From positions 1,426,001 through 1,490,000 of the forward strand of contig NZ_JAHBOH010000001.1 in the NCBI RefSeq assembly GCF_018531375.1: a stretch of DNA of 64,000 nt, in the 5' to 3' direction. A model generated the notes under the pieces. It was not told where the DNA came from and did no database searches. It worked only from the letters and a program-made list of their open reading frames with translations. Both the position numbers and the translations under genes were made by a program. Each line of letters begins with the position of its first letter. The stretch's first letter is position 1. Of this stretch, positions 51,713 to 59,795 are shown piece by piece. The DNA comes from Cellulomonas fulva. Lineage in GTDB: Bacteria > Actinomycetota > Actinomycetes > Actinomycetales > Cellulomonadaceae.

Positions 51713-52435
51713 TCAGGGCGCGAGCAGGGCGTCGCGCACGCCGGTCTCGCCGGGACCCCCGTACGCGGGGTCCGCGTGCGTGAGCCCGTCCCACCACGCC
51801 TTGCTCGACGCGGGCAGCTCGCGCAGGCGCCACTCGACCGCCTGGCGCGGCCGGACGCTCGCCGACGAGACGCCCACGCCCTGCGTGTCGATCCCGGCCG
51901 CGACGCACGAGAACACCGCGCGCCGCACGTGGTAGTCCTGCGTCAGCACGACCGCGCGGTCGACGCCGAACACGTCGTGCGCGCGGACGCACGAGTCGTG
52001 CGTGTCGAAACCGGCGTAGTCGAGCACCACGTCCTGGGTCGGCACGCCGTTCTCGACGAGGTAGTCGCGCATGGCCGTCGGCTCGTCGTGACCGACCGAG
52101 CCGCTGTCCCCGCTGACCAGCACGGCCTGGACGGTGCCCGCGTCGTACAGCACCCTGGCCGCGTCCAGGCGGCGCCGCAGGTAGGTCGACGGCGAGCCGT
52201 CCGGGCGCAGCCCCGCGCCGAGCACCAGCGCGACGGGCGTCTCCTCGACCGTCTCCAGCGTCCGCAGGTGCGCCTGGCCGACGGCCTGGACCCACGCGAA
52301 CGGCACGAGCAGGAGGACGACGAGCGCCGCGGCAATCCCGAGGCCCCACCGCCACCGGCGCCCGCGGCCCTGTGGGGTCGGGTCGGCCGGGCGGTCGAGC
52401 GCCACGTCGACCCCGTCGCCCACGTCAGCCCGCAC
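51713..52435 (-). CDS. DUF218/YdcF-SanA-like envelope protein
   Basis: 240 residues from GTG 52435. One N-terminal transmembrane segment (LGIAAALVVLLLVPFAWVQA at about 32-51). The DUF218 domain follows: VALVLGAGLRPDGSPSTYLR, VLVSGDSGSVGHDEPTAMRD and VLTQDYHVRRAVFSC with conserved D, E and H residues. SanA-like members affect envelope permeability and vancomycin sensitivity; biochemistry is unresolved. It begins four bases after the HAD gene in the reading direction of both, but its start faces a C-rich tract. Confidence 0.87.
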   Translation of the reverse strand: MRADVGDGVDVALDRPADPTPQGRGRRWRWGLGIAAALVVLLLVPFAWVQAVGQAHLRTLETVEETPVALVLGAGLRPDGSPSTYLRRRLDAARVLYDAGTVQAVLVSGDSGSVGHDEPTAMRDYLVENGVPTQDVVLDYAGFDTHDSCVRAHDVFGVDRAVVLTQDYHVRRAVFSCVAAGIDTQGVGVSSASVRPRQAVEWRLRELPASSKAWWDGLTHADPAYGGPGETGVRDALLAP

Positions 52436-52449
52436 GACCCCAGCGTAGT

Positions 52450-52520
52450 GACCCCCCAGCCCCCACCCGCCCCCCACCCGCCCCCACCCCACCCGGTCCC
52501 CACCCCACCTGGTCCCCACC
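52450..52520. repeat. C-rich tract of CCCCACCCG-like repeats
   Basis: About 70 bases almost free of purines on the plus strand, built of repeated CCCCACC units. The complementary strand has many G-runs of three to six and could form G-quadruplexes. It lies just upstream of the DUF218 gene start. Confidence 0.75.
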
Positions 52521-52593
52521 CGCGAGCGCGGACGATGCGGGCCGAACGCGGACGTCGAGCGACCGCGTTCGGCGCGCGACGTCCGCGCTCGCG
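52521..52593. repeat. Nested inverted repeat (cruciform-capable)
   Basis: CGCGAGCGCGGAC (52521-52533) pairs with 52581-52593, and inside it CCGAACGCGG (52542-52551) pairs with CCGCGTTCGG (52563-52572). Two nested perfect stems. Confidence 0.8.
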
Positions 52594-52616
52594 GGGCTGG
52601 ACGGGTGGGGTGCGGG

Positions 52617-52656
52617 CAGGAGCCCCGCATGAGAGGTCTCTCATGCGGGGCTCCTG
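52617..52656. terminator. 19-bp perfect stem with 2-base loop
   Basis: Stem arms 52617-52635 and 52638-52656, loop GT; starts CAGGAGCCCCGCATGAGAG. It lies 74 bases before the secreted-protein gene and could act as a bidirectional terminator or insulator. Confidence 0.6.
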
Positions 52657-52729
52657 GGCGGCTCATGTGGCGCGCCGACCGTGGTCGGTGTCGCGGACGG
52701 ACCGCGGCACCGATCGAGGAGGAACCACC

Positions 52730-53326
52730 ATGCGCACGCTTCCCCGCTCCGTCTGGATCGTCTCCGGCACGCTGAGCGTCGTCGTGGTCGCCGGGGGCAG
52801 CGCCCTGGCGGCGACGAGCACGCCGACGAGCCCGGCCCCGACCAGCACGACGAGCACCGCCCCGGCCAGCACGCCGAGCACGCCCGACCCCGCGGTCACG
52901 CCCACGCCGTCCGGGACCCCCTCGGCGAGCGCGACGCCCTCCGCGTCCGCCACCCCGTCGCCGCGCGCGAGCGACCCGTCGCGGACGCACGACTCGTCGG
53001 CGGTCACCAGCGTCACCGCGCGCACCGCGGCGACGCCGAGCACGCCGAGCACGCCGAGCACGGCCAGCACGTCCAGCACGTCCAGCACCGCGGCCACGTC
53101 CGCCACGCCCGCCACGGCGGCGACGCCCGCGACGCCCTCGACCCCGGCGAGCGCCGTCACGCCCGTGACGCCCGCCAGCCCGGTCACCGCGGCCAGCCTC
53201 GTGACGCCGCCGAGCCCCGTCACACCCGCCAGCCCCGTCACGCCCGCCAGCCCGGTCACGTCCGCCAGCCCGGTGACCCCGGCGACGCCCGCCTCGCCCG
53301 TGAGCGCGCCGAGCGCCGACGACTGA
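52730..53326 (+). CDS. Secreted Thr/Ser/Pro/Ala-rich low-complexity protein
   Basis: 198 residues from ATG 52730 with a very strong GAGGAGGA site. Signal peptide RTLPRSVWIVSGTLSVVVVA ending GSALA (cleavage near residue 27). The mature part is almost only T, S, P, A and V. It has STPSTPSTAST-like triplets in the middle and, towards the C-terminus, repeats of VTPASP (SPVTPASPVTPASPVTSASP). No sorting motif or second membrane segment is present. The composition is mucin-like and suits O-glycosylation. The frame bias and the ribosome binding site favour a real gene; mirror frames on the minus strand are artefacts of the repeats. Confidence 0.65.
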   Translation: MRTLPRSVWIVSGTLSVVVVAGGSALAATSTPTSPAPTSTTSTAPASTPSTPDPAVTPTPSGTPSASATPSASATPSPRASDPSRTHDSSAVTSVTARTAATPSTPSTPSTASTSSTSSTAATSATPATAATPATPSTPASAVTPVTPASPVTAASLVTPPSPVTPASPVTPASPVTSASPVTPATPASPVSAPSADD

Positions 53327-53375
53327 CCGGTCCCCGGACCGACCTCGCCCGCCCCCGCACCCTGATCGGAGCGCG

Positions 53376-54554
53376 ATGACCACCCTCCTGGACGAGCCCG
53401 CCGCCCTCGCGGTGCTCACCTCCCCGGACGTCGGCGACCTGCTCGGCGCGGCGCTCGCGACCGTGGGCGACCGCCTCGCCGCGGGCTCGTCGTGGCGCGT
53501 CGACGCCGTGCACCACCGGCCCGGCGACGGCGTGAGCGTCGGCTACGCGGTGTCGACGGCGGCGGGGCGCCAGGAGTACCTGCTCGCCTCGTCGTCCCGG
53601 TCCTGCCCGCGGGACGTACCGGGCACGCTCGTCGCGCGGGGACCGGCGGGCGAGGTCGTGGTCTGGCGGCACCCGCAGGACCCGCTCCTCCCCGCGCTGG
53701 GCCGCGCGTGCGACCCCGCGCTCCTGGCGCCCGCGCTGCCCGGTGCGGGGCCGGTCACCGCGCTGCGGCTCGTCGGGTACCGCCCGCTGCGGCGCGCGGT
53801 CGTGCGCGCCGAGCGGGACGGCGTGACCTGGTTCGTCAAGGTCCTGCGGCCGGCGGACGGGAACGCCGCCGACGTCGTCGCCCGGCACCGGCTGCTGGCG
53901 GCCGCCGGCGTCCCGGTGCCGCCCGTGGCACGCGCGGACGACGACGGCCTCGTGGTGCTGCACGCGCTGCCGGGCGTCCCGTTGCTCGACGCCGTCGTCG
54001 CGGGGCGGGCCCCCGCGCTCGCGGACGTCCTGGCCGTCGTCGGGGCGTTCCCGGAGGCCGTCCGTGACCTGCCGGTGCGTCGGCCGTGGTCGGCCCGGGC
54101 GCGGGCGTACGGCGACGCGCTCGCGGTGCGTCCGGCGCTGGGCGAGCGGGCACGGGCGGTGGCCGCGTCGGTGCGGTCGGGCCTGCGCCGCACGGACGCC
54201 GGCCCCGTCGTCGCGACGCACGGCGACCTGCACGAGGGGCAGCTCCTCGTCGACGACGCGGGGCGGCCGACGGGCCTGCTGGACGTGGACACCGCCGGCC
54301 CCGGACGCCTGGTGGACGACGTCGCGTGCCTGCTGGCGCACCTGCGCGCGGTGTCGCCCCCGACGCGCGAGGTCGAGGCGACCGCGGCGCGGTGGAGCGC
54401 CGAGGCGGGCGCGTTCGTCGATCCCGACGCGCTGCGGGTGCGCGTCGCCGGGGTGCTGCTGTCGCTGGCCGCGGGTGCGCTCCCGGTCGGGCCGTCGACC
54501 GCGCCCGACGAGGCCGAGCGGCTGCTCGCCGCCGCCGAGGGCGCGCTGGGCTGA
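53376..54554 (+). CDS. Aminoglycoside-phosphotransferase-family (APH-like) kinase
   Basis: 392 residues. The eukaryotic-like kinase fold shows a Lys in VTWFVKVLRPADG, the hinge/P-rich LHALPGVPLLDAV, the catalytic loop ATHGDLHEGQLLVDD (H-G-D-x-x-x-x-Q, with Gln replacing the usual Asn) at about 282 and the metal-binding LLDVDTAGPGRLVDD. The N-terminal about 110 residues form an extra domain (VSTAAGRQEYLLASS). The natural substrate is unknown; resistance cannot be inferred. It starts 49 bases after the low-complexity gene, in the same direction. Confidence 0.85.
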   Translation: MTTLLDEPAALAVLTSPDVGDLLGAALATVGDRLAAGSSWRVDAVHHRPGDGVSVGYAVSTAAGRQEYLLASSSRSCPRDVPGTLVARGPAGEVVVWRHPQDPLLPALGRACDPALLAPALPGAGPVTALRLVGYRPLRRAVVRAERDGVTWFVKVLRPADGNAADVVARHRLLAAAGVPVPPVARADDDGLVVLHALPGVPLLDAVVAGRAPALADVLAVVGAFPEAVRDLPVRRPWSARARAYGDALAVRPALGERARAVAASVRSGLRRTDAGPVVATHGDLHEGQLLVDDAGRPTGLLDVDTAGPGRLVDDVACLLAHLRAVSPPTREVEATAARWSAEAGAFVDPDALRVRVAGVLLSLAAGALPVGPSTAPDEAERLLAAAEGALG

Positions 54555-54572
54555 CGGGCCGGCAGGTGGTCC

Positions 54573-55238
54573 TCAGCCCTCGAACCGGTACCCCACGCCC
54601 CGCACCGTGCTGATCAGCTCCGCGCCGAGCTTGGTGCGCAGGTAGCGCACGTACACGTCGACGACGTTGGACGCCGGGTCGAAGTCGTAGCCCCAGACCC
54701 GGGACAGGAGCTGCTCACGGGACAGCGCGGTGCCGGCGTTGCGCAGGAACGTCTCCGCGAGCGCGAACTCGCGCGCCGAGAGCTCGACGACGCGCCCGTC
54801 GACGGTCGCGCGGTGCGAGCGCAGGTCGAGCACGACGGCGCCACGGCGCAGGACCGTCGGGTCGTCGGCCGCGTCCTGCTCGGTGCGCAGCCGCAGCCGC
54901 ACGCGGGCGAGCAGCTCCTCGAAGCGGAACGGCTTGGCCATGTAGTCGTCGGCGCCGCCCTCCAGCCCGGCGACCGTGTCCTCGACCGAGCTGCGCGCGG
55001 TGAGGATGATCACCGGCAGGCGCGAGCCCGCGGCGCGCACCCGGCGCAGCACGTCGAAGCCGTCACCGTCGGGCAGGCCGATGTCCAGGACCATGAGGTC
55101 CACGTCGCCGCCCAGCGCGAGGTCGAGGGCCTCGCGAGCGGTGCCGACGACCGTCGGCGCGAACCCGGCCGCCCGGAGCCCCTTCGCGACGAACGACGCG
55201 ATCCGCGCCTCGTCCTCGACCACCAGGATGCCGCTCAC
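54573..55238 (-). CDS. OmpR/PhoB-family response regulator
   Basis: 221 residues from GTG 55238, which overlaps the kinase stop (GTGA). Receiver: E8/D9, D52 (LMVLDIGLPD), T80 and K102 (YMAKPFRF). Winged-helix DNA-binding domain: VELSAREFALAETFLRNAGT, SREQLLSRVWGYDFDP and VDVYVRYLRTKL. Third gene of the operon poly-Asp protein, kinase, regulator. Convergent with the APH-like gene, 18 bases apart. Confidence 0.95.
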   Translation of the reverse strand: MSGILVVEDEARIASFVAKGLRAAGFAPTVVGTAREALDLALGGDVDLMVLDIGLPDGDGFDVLRRVRAAGSRLPVIILTARSSVEDTVAGLEGGADDYMAKPFRFEELLARVRLRLRTEQDAADDPTVLRRGAVVLDLRSHRATVDGRVVELSAREFALAETFLRNAGTALSREQLLSRVWGYDFDPASNVVDVYVRYLRTKLGAELISTVRGVGYRFEG

Positions 55239-56707
55239 GCTCGTGCCCTCTCGTCGTGCTCGTCGTCCTCCGGCTCGTCCTCGTCGTCGCCCGGGACGGG
55301 CGCGGCCGGGACGGCGACGACGAACGTCGACCCGACCCCCGGCGTGGAGGACACCTCGACGTCCCCGCCGTGCCCGCGCGCGATCGCCGCGACGATCGCG
55401 AGGCCCAGCCCCGCCCCCTCGGTGCCCGCCGCCGAGCCGGAGCGCTCGAACCGCTCGAAGACGCGCGCCTGGTCCACGGGGGAGATGCCCACGCCCTCGT
55501 CGCGCACCCAGAGCCGCAGCGTGCCGTCGGCGACGGCCGAGCCGAGCGTGATCGTCGACCCGTCGGCGGAGAACTTCACCGCGTTGCTCGCGAGCTGCAG
55601 CCACGCCTGCGTGAGCCGGCGCGGGTCGACCAGGCACCGGGCGTCGGCGCGCTTGTCGACCCGCCACGTCCGCGGACCCAGGCCCGTCGCCTTGTCCACC
55701 ACCTCGTCGGTCAGCACGCCGACGTCGGTCGGCGCCGGCCGGACGAAGCCCTGGCGGTCCGCGACCGCCAGGACCAGCAGGTCGTCGACCAGCAGCCGCA
55801 TCCGGTCCACCTCGTCGAGCGCCAGGTCGCGCGTCGCCCGGACGTCGGCCACGTCGTCGACGTCCATGAGCTCGAGGTGCCCGCCGATCACGGTGAGCGG
55901 GGTGCGCAGCTCGTGGCCGACGTCGTCGAGGAGCCGGCGCTGGGCGTCCCTCGAGGCCTCGAGGCGGTCGAGCATCGCGTTGACCGTGTGGCCCACCTCG
56001 CCGACGTCGTCGTCCGTGGTGACCTCGACGCGCGCGTCGAGCGTGCCCTCGTCGACCTGGGCCGCCGTGTCCCGCAGCGCCCGCAGCGGCCGCAGCACGT
56101 GCCCGAGCAGCAGCCAGGCCACGAGCCCCGTGACCACCAGCGCACCGGCCGCGACCAGCGTGTACGTGCGCCACGTGTCGTCGAGCGCGGCGATCTCCAG
56201 GTCCCGCACGGTCGCGGCCGCGTACACGCCGGCGGGTGCGGACGGGTCGTCGACGACGAGCGGGACGGTCACCACCCGGTACGTCGCTCGGCCCGTGACC
56301 ACCGTGCGCAGGCGCACCTGGTCGCCCGCCGGCACGGTCCGCAGCTCGGCGACGAGCTGCGGGTCGTCCTCGAGCCGCACGGCCACCGGCGTCGGGGCGT
56401 ACCAGGCGGGCTCGCCGTCGAGCAGGGCGATGCTGCCCTCGGTCGGGTCCGGCAGGGTCTGCTGCATCGCCTGGCGCAGGATGCCGTCGACGGGCAGGTC
56501 CGCGTTCGCGCGCGCGATCCGCCCGAACTGCTGCGCCGCCCGGGACAGCTCCTCGTCGATGCCGCTGTCCATCTCCTGGCGCTGGATCGCGTACGTCGTC
56601 AGGCCCGCGCCCGCGAGGCCGAGCGCCGTGATCGCGAGCGTCACCGCGACCACCTTCGCCCGGACCGTGCGCCACGGCCGTCGACGCGGCAGCGCGGCCT
56701 CAGGCAT
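55235..56707 (-). CDS. Sensor histidine kinase (HAMP, HisKA, HATPase)
   Basis: 490 residues from ATG 56707. Two transmembrane segments (about 17-38 and 168-190) flank an extracytoplasmic sensor domain of about 130 residues. HAMP domain (LRPLRALRDTAAQVDEGTLD), HisKA with the phospho-His near 266 (DDVGHELRTPLTVIGGHLEL), N box QLASNAVKFSADG, G boxes VRDEGVGIS and GAGLGLAIVAAIARGHGG. An acidic C-terminal tail (PGDDEDEPEDDEHDERA) is present. The start overlaps the stop of the upstream poly-Asp gene by eight bases. Confidence 0.94.
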   Translation of the reverse strand: MPEAALPRRRPWRTVRAKVVAVTLAITALGLAGAGLTTYAIQRQEMDSGIDEELSRAAQQFGRIARANADLPVDGILRQAMQQTLPDPTEGSIALLDGEPAWYAPTPVAVRLEDDPQLVAELRTVPAGDQVRLRTVVTGRATYRVVTVPLVVDDPSAPAGVYAAATVRDLEIAALDDTWRTYTLVAAGALVVTGLVAWLLLGHVLRPLRALRDTAAQVDEGTLDARVEVTTDDDVGEVGHTVNAMLDRLEASRDAQRRLLDDVGHELRTPLTVIGGHLELMDVDDVADVRATRDLALDEVDRMRLLVDDLLVLAVADRQGFVRPAPTDVGVLTDEVVDKATGLGPRTWRVDKRADARCLVDPRRLTQAWLQLASNAVKFSADGSTITLGSAVADGTLRLWVRDEGVGISPVDQARVFERFERSGSAAGTEGAGLGLAIVAAIARGHGGDVEVSSTPGVGSTFVVAVPAAPVPGDDEDEPEDDEHDERARA

Positions 56708-57089
56708 CGTCGTCGCTGTCGTCGCTGCCATGACGGCTGCCGCTGCCGTCACGGCCGCTGTCGTCGTCCTCCGACCCGCGGTCGTCGTCGTCATCGTCGT
56801 CATCGTCATCGTCGTCGGGGTCGCGGGGCGTGGGCGGGTCCACGGGTGCGGGCGACTGCGGACCCCCTGTGCGGTCCGGTGTCGGGCTCGGCAGGGGCGT
56901 CGGCCTCGTCGTCGGGTCTGCGCTCGTCGTCGGGTCCGCACTCGGGCCCGGGACGGGAGTCACGACGACGGGATCGCCCAACGACCGCTCCGGCGGAGGC
57001 GTGAGCGCCGACGCGAACCCGACCGTCGCCGCCCCGAGTGCGAGCGCGGCCAGCAGCACCGCCAGGACCGTCCGCCCGTTGCGCGTCAT
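56700..57089 (-). CDS. Secreted acidic protein with a 12-Asp run
   Basis: 129 residues from ATG 57089. Signal peptide TRNGRTVLAVLLAALALGAA with cleavage after FASA. The mature protein is a Pro/Thr/Ser stalk (PLPSPTPDRTGGPQSPAPVD) followed by twelve consecutive Asp and a D/S/G/R-rich tail (GSEDDDSGRDGSGSRHGSDD). No folded domain. The stop overlaps the kinase start by eight bases, so it is the first gene of a two-component operon and may buffer or present divalent cations to the sensor; that role is inference. Confidence 0.75.
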   Translation of the reverse strand: MTRNGRTVLAVLLAALALGAATVGFASALTPPPERSLGDPVVVTPVPGPSADPTTSADPTTRPTPLPSPTPDRTGGPQSPAPVDPPTPRDPDDDDDDDDDDDDRGSEDDDSGRDGSGSRHGSDDSDDDA

Positions 57090-57159
57090 CGGGCCATCGT
57101 GCCCGGTCCGGATGAGACGCGGATGAGAGCGCGCGCGTGCCTGACGTCGGCGCGTCGGG

Positions 57160-57642
57160 TCAGTCCCGAGCGTCGAGGCGGGCGGCGACGTCGGCGGGGA
57201 AACCGCCGGTCGAGATCGGGCCCCAGCGCTCGGGCGTGATCCGCAGCAGGCTCTTGCCCTGCAGCCGCATCGCGGCGCGGTACTCCTGCCAGTCCGGGTG
57301 CTCGCCGGCGATGCAGCGGTAGTAGTCGACGAGCGCGTCCTCCGCCTCGGGCAGGTGCAGCACCTCGGCGGTGCCGTCGACCTGGACCCACGGGCCGTCC
57401 CACTCGTCCGAGAGGACGCAGACGGAGACCCGTGCGTCGCGCTCGGCGTTGCGGGTCTTCGCACGGCCCGGGTACGTCGAGATGACGATCCGTCCCGCGT
57501 CGTCGACCCCGCCGGACACCGGAGAGACCTGCGGGCGACCGTCGGCACGCGAGGTGACGAGCAGCAGGTGGTGGCGCGCACGGACGAATCCGAGCAGCTC
57601 GTCGCGCGAGACCGACGTGGTGGTGGCGATGGTCCGGGGCAT
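57160..57642 (-). CDS. PPOX-class (pyridoxamine-phosphate-oxidase-like) F420/flavin-dependent protein
   Basis: 160 residues. Split-barrel fold with HHLLLVTSRADGRPQVSPVS, RIVISTYPGRAKTRNAERDA and VSVCVLSDEWDGPWVQVDGT, matching the Rv1155-like TIGR03618 group of F420-dependent reductases. The C-terminal helix region (QEYRAAMRLQGKSLLRITPE) completes the barrel, and the final WGPISTG strand is typical. Probably reduces a small organic substrate using F420; flavin binding is an alternative. Monocistronic. Confidence 0.87.
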   Translation of the reverse strand: MPRTIATTTSVSRDELLGFVRARHHLLLVTSRADGRPQVSPVSGGVDDAGRIVISTYPGRAKTRNAERDARVSVCVLSDEWDGPWVQVDGTAEVLHLPEAEDALVDYYRCIAGEHPDWQEYRAAMRLQGKSLLRITPERWGPISTGGFPADVAARLDARD

Positions 57643-57673
57643 GGGTCGACCGTACGACGAGCGTGAGGTCCGC

Positions 57674-59527
57674 TCACGCCGGGACGGCGCTGTACCCCTT
57701 CGCGAGGTTCTGGAGCGTGACGCTGCTGCCGGAGGTCAGCTCCTCGCTGTCCAGCCTGGTCTTGAGCTGCATGGTCGTCCCGTCGTGCAGCGTGAACGCC
57801 ACCGCGACCGGGAACCGCTTGACCACGGCACCGGAGGCGACGTCCTCGAAGCTCACGAACCAGTGGGACGCGGCGATCTCGGCAGGGGTGGCGCTGCGGG
57901 CGAGCTCGCGGAGCCGGCGCTTGCCCTGGTTGTACTGCTTGGGGCAGGGCACCAGCACCAGGCCGTGGGTGAGGACCAGCACGTCGTACTGCTCGCCGTC
58001 GACGGCGACGTTGGCGACCCCCGCGACGACGGCCGCGCCGCGGGCGTCGGCCTCGGACTGCGCACCGACGTCGTCCAGGTCGACGCCCAGGCCGACGAGG
58101 CGTGCGCGGAGCTCGGCCGCCCCGGCGGGTCCGGCCGCGCCGAGCCTCGCGAGCTCGCGCACCTGCGCCGGAGTTACGTCGCCGACGAACGGGTCACCGG
58201 CTTCCCACCTGTGCTCCCAGCGGGACACCCCGGACGCGACGAGCGCGCACCGCAGCACCGCCGCCCAGACCGACATCCCGGGTGTGACGCCCTCGTCGTC
58301 CGGCGCTGCCTGGGGGTCGAGGTCGAGGGCGCGCAGCAGCTGGTCGAGCCGCCCGGACTCGACGACGTCCAGGACGGTGCGGAGCGTCCCGCGCTCGACG
58401 CCCGCCAGCCGTCCGGACGCGCGGAACACGAGGTCGGCGGTGTGCTGGTTCGCCGCCGCACGCGCCCGCGGCGTGAGCTCGTCCCACGCCAGCCGCTCGC
58501 GGTCGCCGAACTGGACGAGCTCCTCGGCGAGCCGGGCCGCCGCCGCGTCGGCGCCCGGGACCAGCATCGACGCCGGTCGCGTGTCCCGTGCCACCTCGGG
58601 GGCGTGCATCGCGCCGATCGCGGCGATGCGCGACGCGGTAGAGGGGTGGCTGTCCCACCGCGACTGCTCGCTCGGCGGTGCCTGCGTGCGCAGCCGAGCG
58701 AGCTCGTCGCCCCGGGCCGCCAGCAGGTGCTGGAAGCCGCCGAAGAACGCGTCGCTGGTGGGCGCCATGCCGGCTTCCCACGCGTCCGAGACGTAGCGGT
58801 CGAGGTAGAACTGCCAGGCGGCGGCCAGCACCTCGATCTCGCGCAGGGCCTCCGCCGCGACCGCAGGACCGGCGACGGCGACCGAGACCTCGTCGGCCTC
58901 GCGCTCCTGGCGTCGGCTCACCGCCGCGGAGGCGAGCAGGTAGAGACGGCCGTACCCCTTCAGCACCCAGCCGGAGAAGCCGTCCACCTCCGAGGCCGCG
59001 CCGACGACCACCTGCCGCCCGCGGTAGGTGATCGGGCCCAGGCGCGTGTGCCCGTGGGAGTAGTGGCCGAGCTCGTGCGCCAGGACGGACCGGAGCTGCG
59101 CCACGTCGAGCGCCTGCAGGAGCGGGAGGCCGACGTACAGCCGTCGCGTGCCGGGGACGAGGCCGAGCATCCGCGCGTCCTCGGAGACGGCGGCGTTGAC
59201 CTCGGGCACCAGGCGGATCTCCCGGGGGACCCTGGTCTGGGCGGCCGTGGCGAGCTCGGCGACGAGCGCCCACAGCTCCGGTGCCTCGTCCGGCGTGAGC
59301 ATCACACCGTGGGGCACGTGCTTCTGCGCCTTGCCGACTCGCCGGAGGGTGAGGACGAGCCCGCCGGCGGCGGCGATCGCGACCCAGGCGAACTTGCTGC
59401 CCACGCCGTGGCCCCAGGACACGAGTGCGGCGGCGAGCGCGAGCATGCCGAGGACGAGCGCGAGCGCGGTGACGTAGAAGCCCGCGATCAGGAGCAGGCA
59501 CAGGACCGCGCGCGAGGTTGTCTTCAC
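57674..59527 (-). CDS. M48-family membrane metallopeptidase
   Basis: 617 residues from GTG 59527. Two membrane segments at the N-terminus (about 8-34 and 44-62). The zinc site is HELGH at 151-155 with third ligand Glu208 in QEREADEVSV, as in Ste24/HtpX-like M48 enzymes. The C-terminal 300 residues (after PSTASRIAAIGAMH) form an extra cytosolic domain with no recognised motif, which makes the protein about twice the length of HtpX. Likely involved in membrane protein quality control. Divergent from clpC, another protein-quality gene. Confidence 0.88.
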   Translation of the reverse strand: MKTTSRAVLCLLLIAGFYVTALALVLGMLALAAALVSWGHGVGSKFAWVAIAAAGGLVLTLRRVGKAQKHVPHGVMLTPDEAPELWALVAELATAAQTRVPREIRLVPEVNAAVSEDARMLGLVPGTRRLYVGLPLLQALDVAQLRSVLAHELGHYSHGHTRLGPITYRGRQVVVGAASEVDGFSGWVLKGYGRLYLLASAAVSRRQEREADEVSVAVAGPAVAAEALREIEVLAAAWQFYLDRYVSDAWEAGMAPTSDAFFGGFQHLLAARGDELARLRTQAPPSEQSRWDSHPSTASRIAAIGAMHAPEVARDTRPASMLVPGADAAAARLAEELVQFGDRERLAWDELTPRARAAANQHTADLVFRASGRLAGVERGTLRTVLDVVESGRLDQLLRALDLDPQAAPDDEGVTPGMSVWAAVLRCALVASGVSRWEHRWEAGDPFVGDVTPAQVRELARLGAAGPAGAAELRARLVGLGVDLDDVGAQSEADARGAAVVAGVANVAVDGEQYDVLVLTHGLVLVPCPKQYNQGKRRLRELARSATPAEIAASHWFVSFEDVASGAVVKRFPVAVAFTLHDGTTMQLKTRLDSEELTSGSSVTLQNLAKGYSAVPA

Positions 59528-59660
59528 GCGCAGGAGTATGGCCGCGGGCGGCGTCGCGTCGGGCTGCTTCGGTGGGTGAGCGCCCGCTGTCACCCGTTCG
59601 CGCGCGTCGGGCGCGGGCGGGCAGCGCCCGGCGGCGGCACGGTGGGTCGGGCGGTGGGGT

Positions 59661-59712
59661 TTCACGCCTGCGGCGAACACGGGACGTGTGGCGGGTACCC
59701 CGCCGTTAGCAT
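59661..59712 (+). promoter_or_regulatory. Probable clpC promoter with ClgR-box-like site
   Basis: TTCACGCCTGCGGCGAAC (59661-59678) fits the ClgR operator consensus I recall (WNNWCGCYNANRGCGWWS) at all but one fixed position. A -10-like TAGCAT follows at 59707-59712, placing the operator centre roughly 50 bases before the likely transcription start, a normal activator position. Confidence 0.55.
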
Positions 59713-59795
59713 CGAACAACGCCGCCTCGTCGTCGGCCCTGGTGGTCTCCCGGACCCGGGGTACCCGACGAGCACGCCGCTCGTGAGGAGTGCAC

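Noticed and set aside
52663..53259. Minus-strand ORF with repeated GLAGVTGLAGVTG
   Set aside because: Complement of the VTPASP repeats in the plus-strand gene; it lacks a ribosome binding site and signal peptide, whereas the plus-strand ORF has both.
53376..54554. Aminoglycoside resistance gene
   Set aside because: The APH fold is shared by many metabolic kinases; sequence alone gives no support for antibiotic modification.
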